Of a stretch of 5,071 bases of DNA, positions 4,665 to 5,071 are shown one piece after another (the first letter of the stretch is position 1; each line of letters opens with the position of its first letter). The position numbers were made by a program, and so were the translations under genes. This DNA is from Caldithrix sp. RBG_13_44_9 (GTDB taxonomy: Bacteria > Calditrichota > Calditrichia > RBG-13-44-9), in the NCBI GenBank assembly GCA_001771055.1, contig MESS01000074.1, positions 28,027 through 33,097 of the forward strand, written 5' to 3'. Under the pieces are notes generated by a model. The model searched no databases, had not been told where the DNA came from, and worked only from the letters and a program-made list of their open reading frames with translations.

Positions 4665-5071
4665 ATGGAAATAACTGCCATAATGGTAAAGGAATTACGG
4701 GAACGAACCGGTGCCGGTATGATGGATTGTAAAAGCGCCCTCACCGAATCCAAGGGCGATATGGATAAAGCAGTTGAAATTCTGCGGAAAAAGGGTATTG
4801 CCAAGGCTGAGAAAAAAGCCTCCCGGGAAGTGAAAGATGGTTTGATCCATTCTTATATTCATCCCGGCGATAAACTGGGCGTATTAGTGGAAGTAAATTG
4901 TGAAACTGATTTTGTGGCTAAAACAGATATCTTCAAAGAATTTGTCCATAACCTTTCCATGCATATTGCGGCCTCCAATCCCATTTCCATCGATCGGGAA
5001 AACATCCCGAAGGAAGTGCTGGAACGGGAAATGAGGATCTACAAAGAGCAGGCAGCCGAGAGCGGAAAACC
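4665..5071 (+). CDS. tsf: Elongation factor Ts, N-terminal part (cut by window edge)
   Basis: The first 135 residues of EF-Ts, the guanine-nucleotide exchange factor that regenerates EF-Tu-GTP. The N-terminal UBA-like domain carries signature 1, LRERTGAGMMDCKSAL at 11-26. The core begins with signature 2, EVNCETDFVAK at 76-86; the TDFV motif (81-84) is the part that inserts into EF-Tu and disturbs its magnesium site. The ATG has AGGA (4653-4656) 8 bases upstream and lies 26 bp after rpsB, so the two are co-transcribed. The reading frame is open to the last base of the window with no stop, so the gene is truncated by the window and not broken. Nothing unusual is seen in the visible part. Confidence 0.97.
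   Translation, partial: MEITAIMVKELRERTGAGMMDCKSALTESKGDMDKAVEILRKKGIAKAEKKASREVKDGLIHSYIHPGDKLGVLVEVNCETDFVAKTDIFKEFVHNLSMHIAASNPISIDRENIPKEVLEREMRIYKEQAAESGK

Overview
This is a bacterial chromosomal window made of three unrelated blocks: a small toxin-antitoxin pair on the + strand, an electron-transfer flavoprotein operon (etfBA) on the - strand, and a translation cluster rplM-rpsI-rpsB-tsf on the + strand that runs off the right edge inside tsf. The order L13-S9-S2-EF-Ts is, from memory, common in the Fibrobacterota/Chlorobi/Bacteroidota (FCB) superphylum. The strong AGGAGG-type ribosome binding sites, the GTG starts and a near-consensus sigma70 promoter (TTGACT-17-TATATT) argue against Bacteroidota proper. 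A deeper FCB-type lineage such as Calditrichota, Marinimicrobia or an uncultured relative is a reasonable guess, but it is inference and one window cannot settle it.

Layout. 1-127: AT-rich leader with two ACTTTGnnGCAA direct repeats 20 bp apart, probably the control region of the toxin-antitoxin pair. 128-346 and 356-640: ParD-like antitoxin and RelE/ParE-type toxin. 641-753: a compact 104-bp inverted-repeat element with a second hairpin inside it, lying exactly between the toxin and the convergent end of etfA. 754-1725 and 1762-2511 (- strand): etfA and etfB, co-transcribed with etfB first. 2512-2892: 381-bp AT-rich divergent intergenic region with a weak candidate promoter for etfBA, inverted repeats around it, and a good promoter for rplM. 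2893-3729: rplM and rpsI, closed by an intrinsic terminator at 3749-3780. 3781-3894: structured leader of rpsB with a three-tier nested hairpin and a Shine-Dalgarno sequence that can be paired in two ways. 3895-4638: rpsB. 4665-5071: 5' part of tsf.

How the genes work together. L13, S9 and S2 are ribosomal proteins and EF-Ts recycles EF-Tu, so the right half is a growth-rate-linked translation cluster, apparently split into two transcription units. EtfB and EtfA form a heterodimer that passes electrons from acyl-CoA or other flavin dehydrogenases to an acceptor; the sequence looks like the classical respiratory type, not the bifurcating type. No dehydrogenase or ETF:quinone oxidoreductase gene is in view. 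The toxin-antitoxin pair is a mobile accessory module.

The protein-coding content is ordinary. The parts most worth a second look are non-coding: the rpsB leader, the 644-747 inverted-repeat element and the possible operator sites upstream of etfB and of the antitoxin gene. I see no tRNA, rRNA, CRISPR array or transposase.
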